The notes under the pieces: generated by a model | The model's input: only the letters and a program-made list of their open reading frames with translations | Told to the model about the DNA's origin: nothing | Databases searched by the model: none | Translations under genes and position numbers: made by a program | DNA from: an uncultured Lachnospiraceae bacterium | GTDB taxonomy: Bacteria > Bacillota > Clostridia > Lachnospirales > Lachnospiraceae | Assembly (NCBI GenBank): GCA_910586605.1 | Contig: CAJUJR010000026.1 | Location: 1-31,912, forward strand | Direction: 5' to 3' | DNA length: 31,912 nt | In this document: positions 8,595 through 16,004 of the stretch, piece after piece | Layout of the letters: each line of letters begins with the position of its first letter | How positions within the stretch are numbered: the stretch's first letter is position 1

Positions 8595-8618
8595 TTACAG
8601 AAACAAGCTGCCGCTTTT
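8573..8618. terminator. Bidirectional terminator between the DUF402 gene and serS
   Basis: AAAAGCGG (8573-8580) pairs with CCGCTTTT (8611-8618), with partial inner pairing (GTT/AAC). It gives a T-run on both strands and so serves both convergent genes. The first arm lies inside the last codons of the DUF402 gene. Confidence 0.75.
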
Positions 8619-8628
8619 GCCATATAAA

Positions 8629-9918
8629 CTATTTTTCTGGTATCAGCTTCTCCTTGCCGCCCATATATGGACGTAATGCCTTTGGTATGCAAACTGTGCC
8701 ATCAGCCTGTAAGTTATTTTCAAGAAATGCAATTAACATACGCGGCGGCGCCACAACAGTATTATTCAGAGTATGTGCAAAATATTTACTTCCATCCTCT
8801 TTCCTGATACGGATTTGCAGGCGGCGCGCCTGGGCGTCGCTTAGGTTGGAACAGCTGCCAACTTCAAAATACTTCTGCTGGCGTGGAGACCACGCCTCTA
8901 CATCAATTGACTTTACTTTTAAGTCGGCCAGGTCGCCAGAACAGCATTCCAGCGTACGCACCGGGATATCCAGCGTACAGAATAAATCAACCGTGTTCTG
9001 CCACAGTTTATTGAACCATTCCATGCTTTCTTCTGGCTTACATACTACAATCATTTCCTGCTTTTCAAACTGATGGATTCGGTAAACACCACGTTCCTCA
9101 ATCCCATGCGCACCCTTTTCTTTGCGGAAGCATGGGGAATAAGAAGTCAACGTCTTTGGAAGCTCTTTTTCTTCTGTAATCGTGTCTATAAATTTCCCAA
9201 TCATAGAATGCTCGCTTGTACCAATCAGATAGAGGTCTTCGCCCTCTATCTTATACATCATCGCATCCATTTCTGCAAAGCTCATAACGCCTGTCACAAC
9301 ATTGCTGCGTATCATATACGGTGGAATGCAATAGGTAAACCCCCTGTCAATCATAAAATCCCTTGCATAGGTAATCACTGCAGAATGAAGCCTTGCCATA
9401 TCCCCCATCAGATAATAAAAGCCGTTCCCTGCTACCTTCCCTGCCGCATCAATATCAAGCCCCTTAAAGCTTTCCATAATCTCTGCATGGTAAGGGATTT
9501 CAAAATCTGGCACAACCGGTTCGCCAAACTTTTCAATCTCAACATTTTCACTGTCATCTTTGCCAATTGGAACGCTAGGGTCGATAATATTGGGGATTAC
9601 CATCATAATTTCCCTGACTTTTTCCTGCAAATCCTTTTCTTGGGCAGAAAGTTCCTCCAAACGCTGTGCATTCTGCGCCACCTCAGCCTTTTTTGCTTCT
9701 GCCTCTTCCTTTTTCCCCTGCCCCATCAGAGCGCCGATTTCTTTAGAAACCTTTTTGCGAGATGCACGGAGCCCATCTGCTTCCTGCTGCGCTTTGCGCG
9801 CCATAGCATCAAGCTCAATTACTTTATCCACCAAAGGAAGCTTATCCTCTTGGAACTTATTCCGTATATTCTCTTTTACTATATCTGGGTTTTCCCTAAG
9901 AAATTTAATATCTAACAT
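8629..9918 (-). CDS. serS: Seryl-tRNA synthetase
   Basis: Class II seryl-tRNA synthetase (429 aa), which charges tRNA-Ser. The N-terminal long antiparallel coiled coil (about residues 27-108, Lys/Glu/Ala-rich) binds the tRNA variable arm. Motif 2 appears as CFRKEKGAHGIEERGVYRIH and motif 3 near APPRMLIAFLENN. The start MLDIKFLRENPD has AAAGGAGAG upstream. It begins only 12 bases after the CAP-protein gene, so it is read through from that gene, and no T-box leader stands directly before it. Confidence 0.98.
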   Translation of the reverse strand: MLDIKFLRENPDIVKENIRNKFQEDKLPLVDKVIELDAMARKAQQEADGLRASRKKVSKEIGALMGQGKKEEAEAKKAEVAQNAQRLEELSAQEKDLQEKVREIMMVIPNIIDPSVPIGKDDSENVEIEKFGEPVVPDFEIPYHAEIMESFKGLDIDAAGKVAGNGFYYLMGDMARLHSAVITYARDFMIDRGFTYCIPPYMIRSNVVTGVMSFAEMDAMMYKIEGEDLYLIGTSEHSMIGKFIDTITEEKELPKTLTSYSPCFRKEKGAHGIEERGVYRIHQFEKQEMIVVCKPEESMEWFNKLWQNTVDLFCTLDIPVRTLECCSGDLADLKVKSIDVEAWSPRQQKYFEVGSCSNLSDAQARRLQIRIRKEDGSKYFAHTLNNTVVAPPRMLIAFLENNLQADGTVCIPKALRPYMGGKEKLIPEK

Positions 9919-9930
9919 GTCTTCTCTCCT

Positions 9931-10740
9931 TTAATCACTAAACAACTGCACCCAATAGTGCTGATACTCATTTGCAATTTTACAATATCCAACGCCCAGC
10001 TTTTTAAACTGGCCTGACAGGATGTTTGCCCGATGCCCTTCTGAATTCATCCAGGATTCTACCACGCTTTCCGGATCCGGCTGGCCTGCTGCAATATTTT
10101 CCCCAGCTGCCATATAGGAATACTCATATTCCTGTAACACAGTAAATGCAGAGGACCCGTCTGGCCTGGTATGGGAAAACTGCTTTGTAATCTCCTCTGC
10201 CCTTACATTTGCAGCCTCTGTAAGCGTCTCGTCTAATTCAAGCGCCTCAAGCCCTGCTGCTTTCCTCTCTTTATTCACCAGGCGGAGAACCTCTTCTGCA
10301 TATTTTTCAGAAGTATCTTCTGGTTTTTCTGTTGGCTTTGGTTCCGGTTTCGGCTTCTGGTATTTCCCAATTTTCACAATAGCGGAAAACTTACCATATG
10401 TTATATGGAAATTCTTCGTTGTCCGAAATGCACGGATTTTTACATAATATGCCTTATTGGGCTTTAATTTTTTCAGCTTACATGTCTGTGTCCTGATACC
10501 ATCTACCTGCTTATATTTTCCATTTTTAGAAGTTGAGGTCCATACCTGGTAACCTGTTACAGTCCCCTTTTTCTGGATTTTAATCGTCGCAGTCGTTTTT
10601 GAACGCTTTGTCACTGTAAAAACCGGTTTTGGAAGCGCTGCTGCCTCTGTCCCTGACGGCGCAAACAGCCCAATGCAGATTGCTGTAAGAAGCAATGCCA
10701 AAATACTGCGGCGCCCTATTATTTTTTTCCTTAATTCCAT
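9931..10740 (-). CDS. Secreted FN3-like / CAP (SCP/PR1) domain protein
   Basis: A 269-aa exported protein. A signal peptide (residues about 1-34, KKIIGRRSILALLLTAICIG then an APSGTEAAA cleavage region) is followed by a fibronectin type III-like module (about 36-115, with VTGYQVWTSTSKNGKYK). Next comes a Pro/Lys/Glu linker and a C-terminal CAP domain (about 140-269). CAP signatures are FSHTRPDG, AAGENIAAG and EGHRANILSG. Bacterial CAP proteins are extracellular; their activities are mostly unknown. The ATG at 10740 has GAGGG upstream. It precedes serS by 12 bases and follows the PAS-GGDEF-EAL gene by 90 bases, with a strong hairpin in that gap. Confidence 0.93.
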   Translation of the reverse strand: MELRKKIIGRRSILALLLTAICIGLFAPSGTEAAALPKPVFTVTKRSKTTATIKIQKKGTVTGYQVWTSTSKNGKYKQVDGIRTQTCKLKKLKPNKAYYVKIRAFRTTKNFHITYGKFSAIVKIGKYQKPKPEPKPTEKPEDTSEKYAEEVLRLVNKERKAAGLEALELDETLTEAANVRAEEITKQFSHTRPDGSSAFTVLQEYEYSYMAAGENIAAGQPDPESVVESWMNSEGHRANILSGQFKKLGVGYCKIANEYQHYWVQLFSD

Positions 10741-10755
10741 AATTCCCTCTTTGCC

Positions 10756-10790
10756 GGGGGATGTCCAAAAGCAAATTTTGAACATCCCCC
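10756..10790 (-). other. Strong hairpin directly upstream of the CAP-gene ribosome site
   Basis: GGGGGATGT (10756-10764) pairs with ACATCCCCC (10782-10790), then a G-U pair and CAAAA/TTTTG continue the stem to about 15 pairs around a 5-base loop. On the minus strand it is followed by GGCAAAGAGGG and not by a T-run, so a simple terminator is unlikely. A message-processing, stabilising or translation-control element is inferred. Confidence 0.6.
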
Positions 10791-10830
10791 ATTCCTTTCT
10801 GTATAGATTTCAAAAATTCCCTAACATGCC

Positions 10831-13362
10831 TTATTCCTTTAGAAAACACCTTTCATAAACATCGCTTCGCACTACCCCGTAATAAATATCCCCCTCAAAT
10901 ATATTACACCCAATAGAGCGAGCAATCTCTTCCTGCAGCTTAGTCTGGATTCCGCCGCAGGCAACTTCCAGACCAAGCTCATGTACCATTTCCACAATTT
11001 TGGAAAATATGATCCGTTCTGTCTCGCGTCTGGCATTCTGCCGGAAATATTCCCCGTGGAACTTTATCCCGGCAACCGGCAGGCGGCGCAAGGAATGTAC
11101 AGCAGTATGGTCTGATGAAAAACGGCTGATTATAATCCGGTATCCCTTCTGGCTTAATGCCCTCAATGCCATCTCAAAATTTGTTGTTAGATCCGAAAAA
11201 TAATGTTCCTGTATTTCAAACATAATATCCTTTGGCTCCAGCTTATTTGATGTAACAATCTCATCAATTTTATTTACTGCATTCTGCATACAAAGCTGCC
11301 CTGTTGTGACATCAAGAGACACAGGAAGGATTTTTTTACCGCCTGCTTTCCATGCCCCAAGATTATTGCAGACATTAGACAGCACATAAAACACCAGCTG
11401 CTGGACTGCACGGCTTCTTTCCACATAACGGCTTAGTTCTTCCAAAGGGAGGTAATTCCCGCCTGGCAAAGGAACCCTAGGGACTGCCTTACAGCCAATG
11501 ACATTTTCTTTGTCCCCACAGATACGTGGAAGATAACAGATTTCAACGGAATGGTCTTCAATTGACCGTTCGATCCCTTCTATAATTTCCTGCTCCTGTG
11601 AACGGCTGTTCTTCAAAGCATCCGTATAGATTGCATAATGATTTCCCCTGGTCCCTTTAATGCTTCTTCTGGCAAGATCCGCCTTCCCCAGCATATCCAT
11701 TACATCTGAATCCTCTGGCTGAATCAAATAAATGCCGCTGGTTGTCCCACTGGTTGCATAATTCCTTTTTTCTTCAATTGACGTCTGTGTTTGGAGCATA
11801 TTTGATATTTTTTTAAGCAGCTCCCCATGGCTTTGATAAACAAAAAATACAATAAAATAATCACCACTGACACGGGAACATATATTTTCATATGCCATAT
11901 GTGCCTGCAATACCTTTGCTAAATCTTTCAGCACCTCATCACCAATTGAAATACCATAATGGTATGTAAGCTTTTGAAAACCATTTACATCACAGCAGAG
12001 AAGCCCATAGCGTTCATCTGCTTTCCTGTTTTTCAGCTGTTCCTGCACTTCATCCACAAAAGCCTCGTAAGACATCATTAATGTGACATCATCCTGAAAC
12101 CTCGCTTTTGCCGTCTTGGCAATATTGAGGATTCTGCCCGCAACATCATCCTCTGGCAATGTTGCCATAGTTTTTTTCTGTTCCGGCATATAGGAATTAT
12201 CTTCCAGTAAGTTTGTTTCCCCATAGATAATATCCGGTGTTTTCCCACCATGGGAATCTACTGATATCATGCTAACCGAACATGGATGGTAATTGCCCAT
12301 GCCATCCCTCATACGGTAGACGCCTTTTACATGGCCAAGTTCCCTGATACGCCCTACAATATCCCTTGAGAAATTCTCTGCATCTTCCGGATGGATAAAG
12401 GTCTTTAGATAATCCGTGCTAAAGGTAACATCCATCTCCTCTTCCGGGGAATATGTCCCTTTCAGGTAACCGCTGCGGTACAGCTTCTGCTCTGGTATCT
12501 GGTAAGTCCATTCTGTTTCCTTCATAAATTCCAAAAGATGTTTGGAGCGGCGTACACTGTCTTCCATCTTCTGCTCTAGTTTTTTCCTTGATGTTATATC
12601 CATAATAATACATAGATATACTGGCTCTCCATTATGGTCATCCACCCGGCAGCCATTTATATACGACCACCGTATATCGCCATTTTTAGCAACAATCCGG
12701 TACTCAAAACTTAATGCCCCCCTGTTTTCTACTGCAGAACGAACCATACGGGCCACCATCGGCGCATCCTCCTCATAGAGCACCACATTGCAACGGTTCC
12801 CAAACAAGGAAAAATATTCTACCCTGCTATAACCAGACAAACGGTAGAACCCATCATTTGCATATAAAAGCGTATAATCTGTAGCACAAATTTTTACAAC
12901 GCCTCCCGGGACACTATTCGTAACTAATTCTGCCTCCCTTTTTGCATTATAAATCTCATCCAAGGCATGTTTCTGCTTTGTAATATCAAGTGCAGAACAA
13001 TAGTACATAATCCCATCTTCTGTTGTTACTGTCTGGGCTGTCATTGATATCCACCGTGCCTGCCCATCCTTTCTCTGTACACGGACTTCCAGATGCAGTA
13101 ACCCGCCAGCAGCCGCCTGCCGTGCGATCAAGTTTCGGATTTTCTGTTTTTCTTCTGGAACAATGACATCCATTAACCGCTTTCCATATTTTTCCTCAAA
13201 CTCCTGCTGCGTATACTGCAAAAGTGAATAAAATTTTTTATTGGCATAACATACGTCAATGTCTGGTCCTTTTTTTGCCGTGAACATAGCGCACTCCGAC
13301 AAATCCATCAACCGTTCCAGTTCCTTTTTTGCAAGCCCTTTTGTACTGCCTTTCCTTTCCAT
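10831..13362 (-). CDS. PAS-PAS-PAS-GGDEF-EAL protein with degenerate catalytic motifs
   Basis: An 843-aa cytosolic signalling protein. Three PAS-like domains lie at about 14-130, 145-258 and 275-385 (each of the first two ends in a PAC-like DITKQK or DITSRK). A GGDEF domain spans about 425-580 and an EAL domain about 595-843. The GGDEF signature reads SGDYF at 499-503. The EAL triplet is replaced by KAV (625-627), the DDFG motif by SRFS (746-749), and LKID by IKFH (766-769). Both cyclic-di-GMP activities are therefore probably lost, and a sensing or binding role is inferred. GGGGG lies 7 bases before the ATG. No membrane segment is seen. The CAP gene follows 90 bases downstream. Confidence 0.93.
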   Translation of the reverse strand: MERKGSTKGLAKKELERLMDLSECAMFTAKKGPDIDVCYANKKFYSLLQYTQQEFEEKYGKRLMDVIVPEEKQKIRNLIARQAAAGGLLHLEVRVQRKDGQARWISMTAQTVTTEDGIMYYCSALDITKQKHALDEIYNAKREAELVTNSVPGGVVKICATDYTLLYANDGFYRLSGYSRVEYFSLFGNRCNVVLYEEDAPMVARMVRSAVENRGALSFEYRIVAKNGDIRWSYINGCRVDDHNGEPVYLCIIMDITSRKKLEQKMEDSVRRSKHLLEFMKETEWTYQIPEQKLYRSGYLKGTYSPEEEMDVTFSTDYLKTFIHPEDAENFSRDIVGRIRELGHVKGVYRMRDGMGNYHPCSVSMISVDSHGGKTPDIIYGETNLLEDNSYMPEQKKTMATLPEDDVAGRILNIAKTAKARFQDDVTLMMSYEAFVDEVQEQLKNRKADERYGLLCCDVNGFQKLTYHYGISIGDEVLKDLAKVLQAHMAYENICSRVSGDYFIVFFVYQSHGELLKKISNMLQTQTSIEEKRNYATSGTTSGIYLIQPEDSDVMDMLGKADLARRSIKGTRGNHYAIYTDALKNSRSQEQEIIEGIERSIEDHSVEICYLPRICGDKENVIGCKAVPRVPLPGGNYLPLEELSRYVERSRAVQQLVFYVLSNVCNNLGAWKAGGKKILPVSLDVTTGQLCMQNAVNKIDEIVTSNKLEPKDIMFEIQEHYFSDLTTNFEMALRALSQKGYRIIISRFSSDHTAVHSLRRLPVAGIKFHGEYFRQNARRETERIIFSKIVEMVHELGLEVACGGIQTKLQEEIARSIGCNIFEGDIYYGVVRSDVYERCFLKE

Positions 13363-13564
13363 AGTTACACCCCCTTTTCCGATTCTTTTTCTATATTAAA
13401 TCCCTATGGAAATATAATCCTGTCTGCCAAAAACAATAGTTTTATCCGTTATATACAAACACATCAGCGCCGGCAAGAATCGCTTCGCAATTCTTGTTGA
13501 CAACTACTACATTACAGCACAATTTCCTATGACATAAAATAGCAGCAAAAACTTCCCTTACAAT
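13363..13564 (-). other. Long leader of the PAS-GGDEF-EAL gene, with a hairpin
   Basis: About 200 bases between the predicted start near 13558 and the ATG at 13362. A 10-pair hairpin (CAAGAATTGC with GCGATTCTTG, loop GAA, one G-U pair) lies at 13472-13494. I see no cyclic-di-GMP riboswitch or T-box consensus. A 65-codon reading through here has no ribosome site or recognisable character. Confidence 0.5.
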
Positions 13565-13593
13565 ATAATAGCACATAAATCCCTGCGAAACAA
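13565..13593 (-). promoter_or_regulatory. Candidate promoter for the PAS-GGDEF-EAL gene
   Basis: On the minus strand, TTGTTT (13588-13593) and TATTAT (13565-13570) are separated by 17 bases. It lies just downstream of the rod-like element that closes the galE operon. Confidence 0.55.
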
Positions 13594-13605
13594 TCTCTGG
13601 ATAAC

Positions 13606-13739
13606 AAAAAAGAGAATGCACCTGTATGTTACTGCTCACAGCTGATTCCTGAAAAAGCCGAAACCATAATGCTTACACATAAGATTTCGCGTTATTCCAG
13701 GTAATAACTGTGGATAGCAACATCCGCATTCTCTTTTTT
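13606..13739 (-). other. 134-base rod-like inverted repeat (terminator, small RNA or MITE-like)
   Basis: Perfect 14-base terminal inverted repeats (AAAAAAGAGAATGC at 13606-13619 and its complement at 13726-13739) close the element. On the minus strand, further in, ATGTT/AACAT, GCT/AGC and CACAG/CTGTG also pair, giving about 21 interrupted stem pairs. The interior can form CGAAATC/GGTTTCG and other small stems. The minus-strand 3' end is GCATTCTCTTTTTT, a terminator-like finish. It starts 56 bases past the galE stop. Ending the gal transcript is the simplest role; a stable small RNA or a miniature mobile element are alternatives. Confidence 0.6.
13629..13649 (+). repeat. Dispersed repeat copy A
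   Basis: TTACTGCTCACAGCTGATTC and the next base match copies at 18675, 31824 and 31864 under the consensus TTACTRYTCAYRGCYRATYC. The difference from copy B is five bases in 21, all transitions. This copy lies inside the rod-like element, and similarity with copy B continues into the following GAAAAAG. Confidence 0.5.
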
Positions 13740-13794
13740 ATATGGTGTTGGGAACAAAAGATATTTGCCCCCAATGGATACTACCGATTACCCA

Positions 13795-14784
13795 TTACTC
13801 TGCAAAACCATTTGGATGGTTTTTATGCCAGTTCCATGCAGTCTCAATAATCTCTTCCAAATCGGCATGTTCTGGCTTCCATCCAAGTACCTCTTTTGCT
13901 TTTGCACTGGAGGCAATCAGATTTGCCGGATCGCCGCCGCGGCGTGGGGCAACTACTGCAGGGATTGGGTGCCCTGTCACTTTACGGGCAGCCTCAATAA
14001 CCTCTTTCACAGTAAAACCTACGCCATTTCCAAGGTTAAATACATTGCTTTCTTTTCCTTCCATCAGATATTTCATCGCAAGGATATGGGCCTGTGCAAG
14101 ATCTGTTACATGGATATAATCACGTACGCAAGTACCATCCTTTGTATCATAATCATCACCAAAAATATTAATCGCCTCGCGCTGTCCATTCGGCACCTGG
14201 AGAATCAATGGAATCAAATGGCTTTCCGGACTGTGCGCCTCGCCAATATGCCCATCAACATGTGCCCCGCATGCATTGAAATAACGAAGCGCTACATACC
14301 GCAAACCATGTGCAACCCCTGTCCATTTCATCATTTTTTCCATTGAAAGCTTTGTCTCACCATATGGGTTTGTCGGCTCTGTACGGTCGGATTCTAAAAT
14401 CGGGATGCTTTCCGGTTCACCATATGTCGCTGCGGTAGAAGAAAATACAATTTTATCAACACCATGCGCAACCATGCTCTGCAACAAGACCTTTGTCCCA
14501 TTTAAGTTATTGTCATAATATTTTAACGGGTCAGTCATGCTTTCCCCAACCAGGGAATTTGCAGCAAAATGAATCACTCCGTCAATCTTTTCCTTTTCAA
14601 AAACACTGTCTACAAATGCACGGTCACGGATATCCCCCTGATAAAAAGCAGCCTTTGGATGAACCGCTTCAATATGCCCCGTTTCAAGATTGTCAACAAT
14701 TACAACCTCTTCTCCTGCATCAATTAATTCGCTTACTGTATGGGAGCCAATATAACCCGCTCCGCCAAGAACTAACACCTTCAT
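13795..14784 (-). CDS. galE: UDP-glucose 4-epimerase
   Basis: GalE (329 aa) interconverts UDP-galactose and UDP-glucose with bound NAD, the last step of the Leloir pathway. The NAD-binding Rossmann motif GGAGYIGSH is at 7-15; the catalytic Tyr/Lys pair is Y141 and K145 in NPYGETKLSME, with the serine/threonine partner in FSSTAATYG. GDDYDTKDGTCVRDYIHV is typical of the family. It lies 28 bases after galK as the last gene of the gal operon, followed by a rod-like element with a terminator-like end. Confidence 0.98.
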   Translation of the reverse strand: MKVLVLGGAGYIGSHTVSELIDAGEEVVIVDNLETGHIEAVHPKAAFYQGDIRDRAFVDSVFEKEKIDGVIHFAANSLVGESMTDPLKYYDNNLNGTKVLLQSMVAHGVDKIVFSSTAATYGEPESIPILESDRTEPTNPYGETKLSMEKMMKWTGVAHGLRYVALRYFNACGAHVDGHIGEAHSPESHLIPLILQVPNGQREAINIFGDDYDTKDGTCVRDYIHVTDLAQAHILAMKYLMEGKESNVFNLGNGVGFTVKEVIEAARKVTGHPIPAVVAPRRGGDPANLIASSAKAKEVLGWKPEHADLEEIIETAWNWHKNHPNGFAE

Positions 14785-14812
14785 CTTCCTACCTCCATTC
14801 CTGATATTCCTC

Positions 14813-15976
14813 TTATAATGTTACTGGGCCATCCCCGATTTCTACTACATAAAAATCTGCCGCATAACCAATTTTCTCTTTATACTCTTTACCTACTTCC
14901 TGGATAAAGCTATCTACCTTGCTTTCTTCTACAATGCTTACAGTGCATCCACCAAATCCAGCCCCTGTCATTCGGGAACCAATGACGCCTTCCTGCTTCC
15001 ACGCCGCCTCAACCATTGTATCAAGTTCTGCCCCTGTCACTTCATAATCTTTGCTAAGCGACACATGTGAGGCATTCATCAGCTTTCCAAACAGTTCGAT
15101 ATCATTATTATTCAGTGCTTCAACAGCCTTTACTGTCCTCTGGTTTTCGTAAACAGCATGCTTTGCACGGCGCACCCTTACCTCATCCTGAATCGCTGAT
15201 TTATATTGTTCAAACTGTTCTTCAGACAATTCGCCAAGGCTCTTGATATCTACCACTTTCTGGAGTTCCGCAAGAGCTGTCTCACACTCACTGCGGCGTT
15301 CATTATATTTAGAATCACCAAGGCCGCGTTTTTTATTAGTACAGCCAATCACAATTTTTGCACCCTCTAATTTTACCGGGGCATATTGGTAAGACAAATC
15401 TGCTGTATCAAGGAAAATCGCATGGTCTTCTTTCCCCATTGCAATCGCGAACTGATCCATAATGCCGCAGTTTACGCCATTGAATTTATTTTCTGAATAC
15501 TGTCCAATCAGAGCCAAATCCTGGTTACTGATATCAAAACCATAGAAATCACGCAGGATATGCCCCGTCAGAACTTCAACGGAAGCAGACGAAGACAGCC
15601 CGGAACCATTTGGAATATTCCCAAATAAAAGCAAGTCCATCCCGCAATCCACAGCATAACCCTTTTCCTGAAACGCCCATATTACACCTTTTGGGTAATT
15701 TGTCCAATCTGCTTCTTTTTCCGGCTTTAATCCTTCTATGGAAGATTCCAGCACCCCAAGCTCTTCAAAATTCATGGAATAAAAACGCAGCAACTTATCT
15801 TCTCTTTTCCTTGCTGCCCCATATGTCCCAATTGTCAAAGCACATGGAAATACATGGCCGCCATTGTAATCGGTATGCTCACCAATTAAGTTAACACGTC
15901 CTGGGGCAAAATATACTTTTGCGCCGTCTGTTCCCCCAAAAACCTCTGAAAATTTCTCCAATACTTCTTTTTTCAT
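14813..15976 (-). CDS. galK: Galactokinase
   Basis: GHMP-family galactokinase (387 aa), which phosphorylates galactose at C1 using ATP. The signature GRVNLIGEHTDYNGG is at 26-40, the ATP-binding motif PNGSGLSSSASVEV follows, and the third motif is GAGFGGCTVSIV near the C-terminus. I start at MKKEVLEKFS (15976), with GGAG 6 bases upstream; the longer open frame overlaps galT and has no family similarity. It lies 28 bases after galT and 28 before galE, forming galT-galK-galE. Confidence 0.98.
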   Translation of the reverse strand: MKKEVLEKFSEVFGGTDGAKVYFAPGRVNLIGEHTDYNGGHVFPCALTIGTYGAARKREDKLLRFYSMNFEELGVLESSIEGLKPEKEADWTNYPKGVIWAFQEKGYAVDCGMDLLLFGNIPNGSGLSSSASVEVLTGHILRDFYGFDISNQDLALIGQYSENKFNGVNCGIMDQFAIAMGKEDHAIFLDTADLSYQYAPVKLEGAKIVIGCTNKKRGLGDSKYNERRSECETALAELQKVVDIKSLGELSEEQFEQYKSAIQDEVRVRRAKHAVYENQRTVKAVEALNNNDIELFGKLMNASHVSLSKDYEVTGAELDTMVEAAWKQEGVIGSRMTGAGFGGCTVSIVEESKVDSFIQEVGKEYKEKIGYAADFYVVEIGDGPVTL

Positions 15977-16004
15977 CGTAATCTCCATTTCTATGTTAAT
16001 CTGC

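Noticed and set aside
9073..9915. 280-codon plus-strand reading opposite serS
   Set aside because: Wholly antisense to a certain gene, low-complexity composition rich in His, Cys and Phe, no ribosome site.
13472..13494. AAGCGATT core resembling a LacI operator
   Set aside because: Only the central eight bases match; the outer half-site bases fail, and the site lies inside a hairpin.
13363..13560. Cyclic-di-GMP riboswitch or T-box in the PAS-GGDEF-EAL leader
   Set aside because: None of the conserved sequence blocks of either RNA is visible.
13442..13639. 65-codon minus-strand reading upstream of the PAS-GGDEF-EAL gene
   Set aside because: No ribosome site, runs through a promoter, a hairpin and into the rod-like element, and resembles no protein.
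13606..13739. Certain call as a miniature transposable element
   Set aside because: Terminal repeats fit, but no target-site duplication is visible at the edges and no second full copy lies in the window.
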